The notes under the pieces were generated by a model, which saw only the letters and a list, made by a program, of their open reading frames with translations, had not been told where the DNA came from and made no database searches. Positions 1 through 6,598 of a stretch of DNA of 9,453 nucleotides are shown in pieces. Positions within the stretch are counted from its first letter, which is position 1, and every line of letters starts with the position of its first letter. The translations under genes and the position numbers were made by a program. Origin of the DNA: Caryophanales bacterium UBA6879 (GTDB taxonomy: Bacteria; Bacillota_I; Bacilli_A; RFN20; CAG-288); contig DKCH01000056.1 in NCBI GenBank assembly GCA_002449135.1, positions 1 to 9,453 on the forward strand, read 5' to 3'.

Positions 1-737
1 CTAATTGATTTTTGAAATGCTGAAACTGAATCATAATGTTCATCTTCATTTTTATCAGCGTAAAAATTAGGTATCCGATTTAATGACATTACATCTTCTT
101 TTGTAATTTCATGTTCTTCTAAAAAAGATAGGGAAGTAGCTTCTAATATGTTATAAGCATAACGGAGATCACCACCAGAGGTTTTGGCAATTATTTCTAA
201 AGCTTCTTTAGTAAATTTATACTTATTATTTAATCCTTTTGGACTTATTAAAGCTCTTTGTAGACCAATAATTACCTGTTCTGGTGTTAGTGGATGAACT
301 TCTAATAGATGAGTACGAGATCTAATGGCTGGATTAATAGAAAGTAGTGGATTAGCTGTTGTTGCTCCTAGTAAATAGATTGAGCCATCTTCTAAGCGTG
401 GTAATAGTAAATCCTGCTTATCCTTATTTAAGCGATGAATTTCATCAATAATTAATATGGTTCCTGGATAGTTTTTGGCGGCATTAAAAATATTAATTAA
501 ATCCTGTTTGGTTGAAGTTGTCGCATTTAATTTAAAATATGTGTAGTTAATTGTTTTGCAAAACGCCTCGGCTATTGTTGTTTTTCCAGTTCCTGGTGGC
601 CCATATAGAATGGAAGATACAAAAGTATCATTTTTAATACAGTTTGTTAAAAAACCATTTGGACCAACAATATTTTCTTGGCCGATTATATCTTTTAAAT
701 TATCTGGTCTTAAACGAAATGCTAAAGGTTCTTTCAT
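1..737 (-). CDS. rarA: RarA (MgsA) AAA+ ATPase, replication-associated recombination protein; C-terminus cut by window edge
   Basis: RarA/MgsA/WRNIP1 proteins act at stalled replication forks in the cytoplasm and are related to clamp-loader ATPases. Read on the minus strand from the ATG at 737-735, the frame stays open to base 1 and gives 245 residues of a family usually about 420 long. The start MKEPLAFRLRPDNLKDIIGQ matches the family's RP..L.d.iGQ opening. Walker A is GPPGTGKT (residues 46-53), Walker B is IIDEIHR (96-102), sensor 1 lies in LGATTANP, an Arg-finger-like RSR follows, and sensor 2 is GGDLRYAYNILE. Near the edge, DEHYDSVSAFQKSI is the family hallmark at the junction to the C-terminal tetramerisation region, which lies outside the window. 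The sensor 1 segment reads TTANP where many homologues have TTENP. There is no Shine-Dalgarno before the ATG, and a TATAAT box ends 7 nt upstream. The gene is divergent from the transporter operon. Identity is firm; the missing C-terminus is due only to the window boundary. Confidence 0.96.
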   Translation of the reverse strand, partial: MKEPLAFRLRPDNLKDIIGQENIVGPNGFLTNCIKNDTFVSSILYGPPGTGKTTIAEAFCKTINYTYFKLNATTSTKQDLINIFNAAKNYPGTILIIDEIHRLNKDKQDLLLPRLEDGSIYLLGATTANPLLSINPAIRSRTHLLEVHPLTPEQVIIGLQRALISPKGLNNKYKFTKEALEIIAKTSGGDLRYAYNILEATSLSFLEEHEITKEDVMSLNRIPNFYADKNEDEHYDSVSAFQKSI

Positions 738-753
738 CTTTAAAATTATAACA
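738..753 (-). promoter_or_regulatory. Extended -10 promoter of rarA, predicting a leaderless mRNA
   Basis: On the minus strand a perfect TATAAT (750 to 745) is preceded by TG-N (753 to 751), an extended -10 element. Seven bases separate TATAAT from the rarA ATG at 737, so the usual start site about 7 nt downstream falls at or next to the A of the ATG. The -35 region is weak, as is common with extended -10 promoters. No AGGAGG-like sequence precedes the ATG, which fits leaderless translation. The motif is seen directly; its use as a promoter is inferred. Confidence 0.65.
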
Positions 754-865
754 CTTTTAATTTGTTAATTAAGATTCTTATGAATTGGTAAAAAGCAATT
801 TTTTAATTTAATTTTTGCCTATATTTATTAAAATAAAAAAAAGATGTAAGGGCTATTAAAAATTG
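754..865. other. AT-rich divergent intergenic spacer with no recognised feature
   Basis: This is the middle of the 349-base gap between rarA and the lipoprotein gene. It consists mostly of A and T runs. I see no open reading frame, tRNA-like fold, direct repeat array or GC-rich hairpin in it. The gap's recognisable content lies at its two ends: the rarA promoter on the left, and the operon promoter with its riboswitch on the right. Confidence 0.5.
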
Positions 866-893
866 TTTGCAAAATTAAAACATAAGTTATAAA
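866..893 (+). promoter_or_regulatory. Probable sigma-A-type promoter of the nucleoside transporter operon
   Basis: A -35-like TTTGCA (866-871) is separated by 16 bases from a -10-like TATAAA (888-893). The expected transcript start near 900 lies about 26 nt before the riboswitch aptamer, a normal arrangement. The -10 sits inside the inverted repeat TAAGTT-ATA-AACTTA (883-897). Neither hexamer is a perfect match, and in sequence this AT-rich other pairings are possible, so the assignment is moderate. Confidence 0.45.
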
Positions 894-920
894 CTTAATA
901 TGTAAAAACAGTTTGAAGTC

Positions 921-989
921 TGTTAGTGTATATGTAATCAAAATGGTCGATTACCTTTCTAGCTTCTACCTTATGAAGACTACACAGCA
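921..989 (+). promoter_or_regulatory. Purine-class riboswitch aptamer, guanine-type core, in the leader of the nucleoside transporter operon
   Basis: The fold matches the three-way junction of purine riboswitches. P1 is GTGTA (926-930) with TACAC (981-985), possibly extended around bulged A925. J1/2 is TAT (931-933). P2 is GTAATC (934-939) with GATTAC (949-954). J2/3 is CTTTCTAG (955-962). P3 is CTTC (963-966) with GAAG (975-978). J3/1 begins AC (979-980). In xpt numbering U22, U47, U51 and C74 correspond to 931, 956, 960 and 980. That set is the guanine-type specificity pattern; an adenine type would have U74. The core triples 20-76-49 and 21-75-50 are kept. The 46-53 pair is C-G instead of the usual G-C, a compensatory swap. 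Loop L2 carries GGT (945-947) and L3 carries ACC (968-970), able to form the kissing contact. P3 is shorter than the usual 6 bp and both loops are longer. Ligand identity is inferred from residues only; a nucleoside such as deoxyguanosine cannot be excluded. Confidence 0.82.
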
Positions 990-1011
990 AATCCGTTATT
1001 GAAAACTTTGC
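987..1011 (+). promoter_or_regulatory. Leader hairpin just after the aptamer, possible part of the expression platform
   Basis: GCAAA (987-991) pairs with TTTGC (1007-1011), and GTT (995-997) pairs with AAC (1004-1006) inside it, leaving a 3-nt bulge TCC and a 6-nt loop. Its 5' arm overlaps the 3' side of the extended P1 helix (AGCA, 986-989), so the two could compete. It has no following U run and is not a terminator. A second, very weak hairpin (AGAT 1017-1020 with ATCT 1032-1035) precedes ATTTTT but has only 4 bp. I find no convincing terminator in the leader, so how the switch controls expression is unclear. Confidence 0.3.
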
Positions 1012-1086
1012 AATCAAGATAAGACATGCGAATCTATTTTTGATAAATGTTTTTATAAAACTGAATTTACAAGAAAGGATAAAAAA

Positions 1087-2409
1087 ATGAAAAAAATTTC
1101 TACTCTCGCTTTACTCTCATTTACTGCTTTATTATCTTTAACTGGTTGTAATCCTGCTTCTGATACTTCTAATAGCACTGGTTGGAAAGATGTTGAATTT
1201 GTTAACACTACTGAAATTAATATCGGTACTAAAAGCGTTCCTGCTGCAGCTGATTTTGATGAATTAGGCTATACTGAGGAAAATCCTTTAAAAGTTGCTT
1301 TAGTTACTGATTCTGGAACTTTAAATGATCACTCATTTAATGAATCTTCTTGGAAAGGTGTTAATGATTGGGCTGTTAATGTCGGTGGTGGAACATTAAC
1401 AGAAAGTGGTGTTAAAGATGGTAAGGTTCATACCCAATATTATCAACCTGCTGATAAACACTATGATACTACTGGCCGTTTAGACGCAATGAAAGAAGCT
1501 AAAAACTGGGGCGCTAATATTATTGTTTTACCTGGTTACTTATTCCAACCTGCTATTAAAAGAGCTATTGATAGCAAGGAATTTGATGATGTTAATTTCT
1601 TAGCTTTAGATTGTACTAAAACTGATGATGATAACAATTATGCAGCTTATGAATATACTGATAAAATTACTTCTATTACTTATAAGGAAGAACAATCTGG
1701 CTTCTTAGCTGGTTATGGTGCTGCATATGAAGGTTACAAGACTTTCGGTTTTGTTGGTGGTATGGCAGTTCCTGCTGTTATTAAATATGGTTCTGGTTAT
1801 GTTCAAGGTATCGCTAAAGCCTTTGAAGAAATGAAAGTCAGTGAACCTGCTAAGATTCAATATTACTATGCTGGTGCATTTGCCTCTACTCCAGCTGCTA
1901 CTTCTAATGCTACTGCATGGTATTCAAATGGCTCTGCTGAAGTCATTTTCGCTTGTGGCGGTGCTGTTTATCAATCTGTTGTTGAAGCTTCTAAGTCTAA
2001 TAATAATAAACCTTGGATCGGTGTTGATGTTAACCAACATGCTGATACTGGATTAGGCACTGAAACTTTAAATGCTTTAGTTACTTCTGCTATGAAAAAT
2101 TTAAAATTATCTGTTGAAGTCGCTTTAACTAATTATATTGATAACGACAAGGCTTGGGGTAAAACTTTTGCTGGTAATGTTGTTAATGTCGGTGCTGAAT
2201 CAGGTATGTGTAAGTTACCTACTCCAGAAGAAGATGATGATCCAACTTGCTGGAATTTCAAGAAATTTACTAAAGAAGAATATAAGAATGCTTTAGCTAA
2301 AATTGCTGATGGAACTTATAAAGTTAATGGTTTCTCTGATGACAGCGTTTTAAAAGCAAATAATTTCGGTGTTAATCCTGATTACGCTGTAGTAAATTAT
2401 ATCGATTAA
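1087..2409 (+). CDS. nupN: BMP/PnrA-family nucleoside-binding lipoprotein of an ABC importer
   Basis: This is the substrate-binding component of a purine nucleoside ABC importer, anchored outside the membrane. The signal peptide ends in the lipobox LTGC, giving lipidated Cys21, and a low-complexity linker runs to about residue 66. The Bmp domain starts with KVALVTDSGTLNDHSFNESS (69-88), matching the family's ALVTD.G...D.SFN motif. It continues with EEQSGFLAGY (201-210), GFVGGMAVP (221-229), IFACGG (287-292) and IGVDVNQ (311-317). At 440 residues it is somewhat longer than typical (about 350-380). Part of the excess is the N-terminal linker and an acidic, proline-containing segment around 374-389 bearing Cys375 and Cys388. 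The start is supported by AAAGGA at 1074-1079, 7 nt upstream. The gene comes first in the operon, directly below the riboswitch, and is followed by the ATPase gene after a hairpin. Homologues include B. subtilis NupN (YufN) and Treponema PnrA. Family is certain; purine nucleoside as substrate is inferred from family, riboswitch and operon. Confidence 0.93.
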   Translation: MKKISTLALLSFTALLSLTGCNPASDTSNSTGWKDVEFVNTTEINIGTKSVPAAADFDELGYTEENPLKVALVTDSGTLNDHSFNESSWKGVNDWAVNVGGGTLTESGVKDGKVHTQYYQPADKHYDTTGRLDAMKEAKNWGANIIVLPGYLFQPAIKRAIDSKEFDDVNFLALDCTKTDDDNNYAAYEYTDKITSITYKEEQSGFLAGYGAAYEGYKTFGFVGGMAVPAVIKYGSGYVQGIAKAFEEMKVSEPAKIQYYYAGAFASTPAATSNATAWYSNGSAEVIFACGGAVYQSVVEASKSNNNKPWIGVDVNQHADTGLGTETLNALVTSAMKNLKLSVEVALTNYIDNDKAWGKTFAGNVVNVGAESGMCKLPTPEEDDDPTCWNFKKFTKEEYKNALAKIADGTYKVNGFSDDSVLKANNFGVNPDYAVVNYID

Positions 2410-2423
2410 TTATTTATCTTTAT

Positions 2424-2448
2424 TAGCTGCGGATAAAATCCGCAGCTA
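2424..2448 (+). terminator. Strong intergenic hairpin between lipoprotein and ATPase genes (attenuator or mRNA-stabilising stem)
   Basis: TAGCTGCGGAT (2424-2434) pairs perfectly with ATCCGCAGCTA (2438-2448) over 11 bp around an AAA loop. It is by far the most GC-rich stretch nearby. The tail is TCTTTATAT, not a clean U run, so this is at best a leaky terminator. The downstream genes otherwise depend on read-through, because no clear promoter follows within the 29 bases before the next ATG. In binding-protein-dependent importer operons such a stem commonly lets the binding protein be made in excess over the membrane parts. That role is inferred here. Confidence 0.6.
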
Positions 2449-2477
2449 TCTTTATATAAAAATTAAGGAGCAAAGCA

Positions 2478-4385
2478 ATGGAAAATGTAATTGAACTTTC
2501 CCATATAAGCAAGTCTTTTCCTGGAATTAAAGCTAATGATGATATTTCTTTAACTTTACGAAAAGGTGAAATTCACGCTTTACTTGGTGAAAATGGTGCT
2601 GGAAAATCAACTTTAATGTCAGTTTTATTTGGCTTATATACTCCAGATAGTGGTGAAATTCTTATTAATGGGAAGAAAGTTGAAATTAAAAATCCTAATG
2701 ATGCAAATAAGTATCATATTGGAATGGTTCATCAACATTTTAAATTGGTTGAATGTTACACCGCTTTGCAAAATATTATTTTAGGTCATGAACCAGTAGG
2801 TCCTTTAGGAATTTTGCTTCCTAAAAAAGTTAAAAAATCTTTGGAAGATCTCTGTTTAAAATATAATTTTAAAATTAATTTAAACGAAAAAATCGATGAT
2901 ATGACTGTTGGCGAACAACAAAAAGTTGAGATCTTAAAGATGCTTTATCGCCAAAATGATATTTTAATTTTTGACGAGCCGACTGCTGTTTTAACTCCAC
3001 AAGAAATTGAAGATTTAATGCAGTCAATGAAAAATCTTACCAAAGAAGGTAAGTCTATTCTTTTTATTTCTCATAAATTAAATGAAATTATGGAAGTTGC
3101 TGATCGTGTCACAGTACTATCTAAGGGGAGATGTTTAGGTACTTTAAATGTTAAAGATACTAATCCACAAGAACTCTCACGCTTAATGGTCGGACGTGAT
3201 GTTCAACTTATTACTAAAAAAGCAGAGGCTAAAATAGGAAAAGAAGTCTTAGCTGTAAAAGATTTATATGTTTATAATTCTGATAAGAAAAAAGAAACTT
3301 TACATGGAATTTCTTTTAATGTTAGAGAAGGTGAAATTGTTTGTATCGCTGGTATTGAAGGAAATGGTCAGTCTGATTTAATTTACGCTATTACTGGTTT
3401 AGAAAAAGTAAAAAGTGGAAATATTATTATTAGAAATGTTGATAGACTTCATTATGAAGATTTATTCAATAAATTTTATACTTCAATTGATAGTGATTTT
3501 AAACTTAAAAAAGAGGAATTAAAAACCCAATTACAAGATAAAAAACTCAATAAATTTAATTATATTTTAAAATCCTCGTTAAATTTTTGCTCATATGGTT
3601 TAAATAGTTTATGTAAATATCTTTCTATTTTTAATCGTAAGGTTTTAAAAGAAGGTATGAATTATCTTAGTTACTATTTATATGAAACGAAACATTTCAT
3701 TAAACAAACTTGTATTAATTTATTTTCAAAAAATAAAAGAGTTTTACCAAAAAATAGATTATCTCCTAAAAATTATAAAAAACAGCCTCGTTATGTCGAT
3801 GTTAATTTGGAAGAATTAACTATTAGAGAAAGAAATAATTTTGGTGTTTCTCATATTCCTGAAGATCGTCATAAATATGGTTTAGTTTTAGACTTTTCTT
3901 TAGCCGATAACATGGTTTTGGAAAGATATTTTGAACCACAATTTGCTAAATTCGGTTTTATTGATAAAAAAGCTAAGATTGAATATTGTAATAAATTAAT
4001 TAAGGAATTTGATATTCGTTCTTCTCAAGGTCCTTATACTATTACACGTTCAATGTCTGGTGGTAACCAACAAAAAGCAATTTTAGGGCGTGAACTTGAT
4101 CGTCAAACTCCTTTATTAATTGCTGTTCAACCAACACGTGGTCTTGATGTTGGTGCTATTGAATCTATTCATAAGCAAATTATTGCTCATCGTGATTCCA
4201 ATAAAGCAGTTTTATTAGTTTCTTTGGAACTTGAGGAAGTTCTAAATCTTTCTGATCGTATCTTAGTTATGTATAATGGTGAGATTGTTGCTGAGTTGGA
4301 TCCTAAAAAGACTAATGCTAATGAAATTGGTTTATATATGTCAGGTGCTAAAAGGATGTTTCCTTCTAAGTTAGTAAAGGAGTAA
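2478..4385 (+). CDS. nupO: Double-NBD ABC ATPase of the nucleoside importer, with a large insertion in NBD2
   Basis: This is the cytoplasmic ATPase that powers the importer, of the RbsA/YufO type with two fused nucleotide-binding domains. NBD1 has Walker A GENGAGKST (37-45), a Q-loop at MVHQHF (83-88), signature TVGEQQKVEI (143-152), Walker B ILIFDEPTA (162-170) and switch His199. NBD2 has the degenerate P-loop GIEGNGQSDL (292-301), signature MSGGNQQKAILGREL (526-540) and Walker B-like LLIAVQPTRGLD (546-557), where Gln replaces the catalytic Glu. These NBD2 departures are normal for the family. The oddity is length: 635 residues against about 510. Roughly residues 321-438, rich in Lys, Asn, Phe, Tyr and Leu, separate the SGNIIIRN strand from VDVNLEELTIRER, which adjoin in relatives. 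The start is supported by AAGGAG (2465-2470), 7 nt upstream. The stop is 3 nt before the first permease, so the genes are translationally close. Function is confident; the role of the insertion is unknown. Confidence 0.94.
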   Translation: MENVIELSHISKSFPGIKANDDISLTLRKGEIHALLGENGAGKSTLMSVLFGLYTPDSGEILINGKKVEIKNPNDANKYHIGMVHQHFKLVECYTALQNIILGHEPVGPLGILLPKKVKKSLEDLCLKYNFKINLNEKIDDMTVGEQQKVEILKMLYRQNDILIFDEPTAVLTPQEIEDLMQSMKNLTKEGKSILFISHKLNEIMEVADRVTVLSKGRCLGTLNVKDTNPQELSRLMVGRDVQLITKKAEAKIGKEVLAVKDLYVYNSDKKKETLHGISFNVREGEIVCIAGIEGNGQSDLIYAITGLEKVKSGNIIIRNVDRLHYEDLFNKFYTSIDSDFKLKKEELKTQLQDKKLNKFNYILKSSLNFCSYGLNSLCKYLSIFNRKVLKEGMNYLSYYLYETKHFIKQTCINLFSKNKRVLPKNRLSPKNYKKQPRYVDVNLEELTIRERNNFGVSHIPEDRHKYGLVLDFSLADNMVLERYFEPQFAKFGFIDKKAKIEYCNKLIKEFDIRSSQGPYTITRSMSGGNQQKAILGRELDRQTPLLIAVQPTRGLDVGAIESIHKQIIAHRDSNKAVLLVSLELEEVLNLSDRILVMYNGEIVAELDPKKTNANEIGLYMSGAKRMFPSKLVKE

Positions 4386-4388
4386 ATT

Positions 4389-5585
4389 ATGGAAGAATTA
4401 AAAAGATACTCAACATTAAAAACTATTCTTAGTAAAATCGCATCATTTTTCCATTATTTAAATGGTAAACCAGGATTTAGAAGCTTTGTCTCTAGTTTAA
4501 TGTGTATTGTTTTAGGTTTATTATTTGGCTTGATTTTAATGCTATGTGTTGACCCTATGGGAGGCTTTAAAGGCTTATGGGTTTTAATTAGTTCTGGTTT
4601 TAAATTAAATTATATTCCAACAGTTATTTATAAAGCTACCCCAATGATGTTGGCTGGTGTTGCTATTGCTTTTTCATTTAAATTAGGCTTATTTAACATT
4701 GGTATCACTGGGCAAGTGACAGCTGGTGCTTTTTTCTCCATTTTAGTAGGCTTAGCTGGTGGTAATTGGTTTGCTTGCCTATTAGTTGGTATGCTTGGTG
4801 GAGCCTTTATGGGCTTTATTCCTGGCTTTTTAAAAGCTAAATTTAATGTCAATGAAGTTTTATCAGGAATTATGCTTAATTGGGTTTTATATTATATCAT
4901 TGGTATCATTGGTAATTTATGGATTCCTAAATCTTTTAAATATCGTATGAATGCTTCAGAATTGGAGATTTTACCAATTACAGCAAGAATGCCTTCCATG
5001 GGTTTAGATAAAGTTTTACCAGGTGTCTCTGTTGGTTTAATTATTGCTATTCTTTTAGTTTTAATTATTCAAATTGTTTTAAATAAAACTACTTTTGGTA
5101 TGGAATTAAAAATGACTGGTTCAAATAAACATGCTTCAAAATATGCTGGTGTTAACCAAGTTAAATCAATTGTTTTAGCTTTAACTATTTCTGGAGCTTT
5201 AGCTGGAATTTGTGGTTACATGTCTTTTGCTGATCCAGTTTCTCCAATTAGATTTACTTGGGATAGTAATTCTAATACTTTACTTAGTAATGGTTTTGAT
5301 GGGATTGCAGTTGCTTTAATTGCGCAAAATAGTCCAATTGGTTGTATATTTTCAGCAATACTTTTAAATTTAATTGATTCAGCTCAAAATGCTTTAAAGA
5401 ATGTTTCTTCTTCATATAACACTCACTATGTTGAATTAATTAGATCTATTATTATTTATGGTGCTGCTATTTCTTCTTTCTTTAATTATTTTATTAAAAA
5501 ATATAATGATAAACATGGAAAACATGCTTTTTATAACAACTTATTTAAAAAGAAGGTAGTTGAAGAAAATAAGGAGGGTAAATAA
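4389..5585 (+). CDS. nupP: First permease subunit of the nucleoside ABC importer (BPD_transp_2 family)
   Basis: This is an integral membrane subunit forming half of the nucleoside channel. A charged N-terminal stretch precedes a first hydrophobic helix at about 33-54. The family motif FNIGITGQ (102-109; commonly FNIG.EGQ) follows a helix at about 84-98. Further hydrophobic segments lie near 112-148, 158-178, 212-231, 259-280, 304-330 and 350-369. The cytoplasmic coupling loop that contacts the ATPase is TTFGMELKMTGSNKHAS (234-250), and GFDGIAVALIAQNSPIG (302-318) is another family signature. The protein has 398 residues, slightly longer than the usual 350-360, mainly through a Lys-rich C-terminal tail. 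AAAGGAG (4376-4382), lying within the end of the ATPase gene, is placed 6 nt before the ATG. The stop codon overlaps the next gene's ATG by one base. B. subtilis NupP (YufP) is the closest named relative I recognise. Confidence 0.92.
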   Translation: MEELKRYSTLKTILSKIASFFHYLNGKPGFRSFVSSLMCIVLGLLFGLILMLCVDPMGGFKGLWVLISSGFKLNYIPTVIYKATPMMLAGVAIAFSFKLGLFNIGITGQVTAGAFFSILVGLAGGNWFACLLVGMLGGAFMGFIPGFLKAKFNVNEVLSGIMLNWVLYYIIGIIGNLWIPKSFKYRMNASELEILPITARMPSMGLDKVLPGVSVGLIIAILLVLIIQIVLNKTTFGMELKMTGSNKHASKYAGVNQVKSIVLALTISGALAGICGYMSFADPVSPIRFTWDSNSNTLLSNGFDGIAVALIAQNSPIGCIFSAILLNLIDSAQNALKNVSSSYNTHYVELIRSIIIYGAAISSFFNYFIKKYNDKHGKHAFYNNLFKKKVVEENKEGK

Positions 5586-6598
5586 TGTTTACAGCTAGTA
5601 GTGTTGGTAGTTTTTTTAACTACTTTATCATGTATGTCGTCGGTTTTATTTTAGGCTCTTTTGGTGGTTTATTTTCAGAATCGGCAGGTATTATTAATAT
5701 TGCATTAGAAGGTGCAATGGTTTTTGGTGCCTTCTCCGGTATAATTTTCTTACAAATAATGTCTACTAGTTTAGCTGGAGCTTGGTTAGTAACTACTTTT
5801 TCTGGTTTAATAATTTTGTATTTATTAGCGGCATTAGTTGCTATATTATTTTCAATTTTATTTTCATTCTTATTATCTTTTGTTGCTATAAGATTAAAGG
5901 CTGATCAAACTGTTGTTGGAACTGCTTTAAATACTGTAGCTGTTGCTATTTGTACTATCATTAATACTCATATTACTAAAAAAGATTCTCCAGAAGTTGC
6001 AAATAACATCTTTTCTCAAATTTTAAGAGTTAATACCGGTAATGTTTTTATTGATCGTACTTTTTCTGGCTTAAATTCCGCAGTTGTATTAGCAGTAATT
6101 ATTATTATAGCTTTATGGCTTTTAATGAATAAAACTCGTTTCGGGTTACGTTTAAGAGCTTGTGGTGAAAATCCTGCTGCCGCTGATAGTGTTGGTATTA
6201 ACGTTTATAAAATGAGATATATAGGTACCGCCATAGGTTCATCTGCAGCTGGTTTAGGTGGTTTTGTTATTTTCTCTTGTTTACCTATTGGTACTTGGCA
6301 AATTGATGCTTTAGGTTACGGCTTTTTGGTTTTAGCTATTGAAATTTTTGGTAACTGGAAGACAGTTAACATTATGTTATGTTCTTTATTCTTTGCTTTC
6401 TTCTTTTCTTTTGCACCAACTTTCACTGCTGCTTTATCTACAATCGCTAATAATCCGGTTAAAGGAACAATCTTTGGTATTAGAGCCTTCTATTATTTAT
6501 TACCTTATTTATTAGCTTTAATTTCTTTAATTATATTCTCTAAAAAGTCTAGGGCGCCTAAAGCTGAAGGTATACCATACGATAAATCCTTGAGATAA
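5585..6598 (+). CDS. nupQ: Second permease subunit of the nucleoside ABC importer (BPD_transp_2 family)
   Basis: This is the partner permease that completes the transmembrane channel. The protein is very hydrophobic, 337 residues long and close to family length. The motif SAGIINIALEGAM (33-45) corresponds to the family's AG.iNI.lEG.M. The coupling loop KTRFGLRLRACGENPAAADS (183-202) is the classic tRfGlrlRA.GenP.aA form. GYGFLVLAIEIFGNW (244-258) matches the conserved G.GF..lA..IfG.W segment. The C-terminus APKAEGIPYDKSLR resembles that of related permeases. Translation is coupled to the first permease: its stop TAA (5583-5585) shares one base with this ATG, and AAGGAGG (5571-5577) lies 7 nt upstream. 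An intrinsic terminator follows, marking this as the last gene of the transporter operon. It corresponds to B. subtilis NupQ (YufQ). Confidence 0.92.
   Translation: MFTASSVGSFFNYFIMYVVGFILGSFGGLFSESAGIINIALEGAMVFGAFSGIIFLQIMSTSLAGAWLVTTFSGLIILYLLAALVAILFSILFSFLLSFVAIRLKADQTVVGTALNTVAVAICTIINTHITKKDSPEVANNIFSQILRVNTGNVFIDRTFSGLNSAVVLAVIIIIALWLLMNKTRFGLRLRACGENPAAADSVGINVYKMRYIGTAIGSSAAGLGGFVIFSCLPIGTWQIDALGYGFLVLAIEIFGNWKTVNIMLCSLFFAFFFSFAPTFTAALSTIANNPVKGTIFGIRAFYYLLPYLLALISLIIFSKKSRAPKAEGIPYDKSLR

Noticed and set aside
556..768. 70-codon open frame on the plus strand
   Set aside because: It lies antisense to the well-supported rarA start region (Walker A and upstream) and has no recognisable protein features.
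926..985. Adenine riboswitch or Mesoplasma-type 2'-deoxyguanosine riboswitch
   Set aside because: The position equivalent to 74 is C, not U, which argues against adenine. J2/3 keeps the TTTCTA guanine-type sequence rather than the altered J2/3 of the known 2'-dG aptamer. Nucleoside binding is still possible but not supported by the core residues.
1017..1041. Riboswitch-controlled intrinsic terminator (AGAT/ATCT stem followed by ATTTTT)
   Set aside because: The stem is only 4 bp, all but one of them weak, with an 11-nt loop and an A before the T run. That is too weak to call.
1841..2056. 71-codon open frame on the plus strand within the lipoprotein gene
   Set aside because: It is an out-of-frame shadow of the BMP-family gene. 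Its Leu-rich content comes from the repeated Ala/Thr/Ser codons read in another frame.
3351..4150. Second nucleotide-binding domain as a decayed or pseudogene domain
   Set aside because: The degenerate P-loop (GNGQSDL) and the QPTRGLD Walker B are the normal state of NBD2 in RbsA/YufO-type ATPases, and the frame is intact.
4628..4852. 74-codon open frame on the minus strand within the first permease gene
   Set aside because: It is antisense to conserved permease motifs including FNIGITGQ, has no ribosome binding site, and shows low-complexity Pro/Ala/Lys content.
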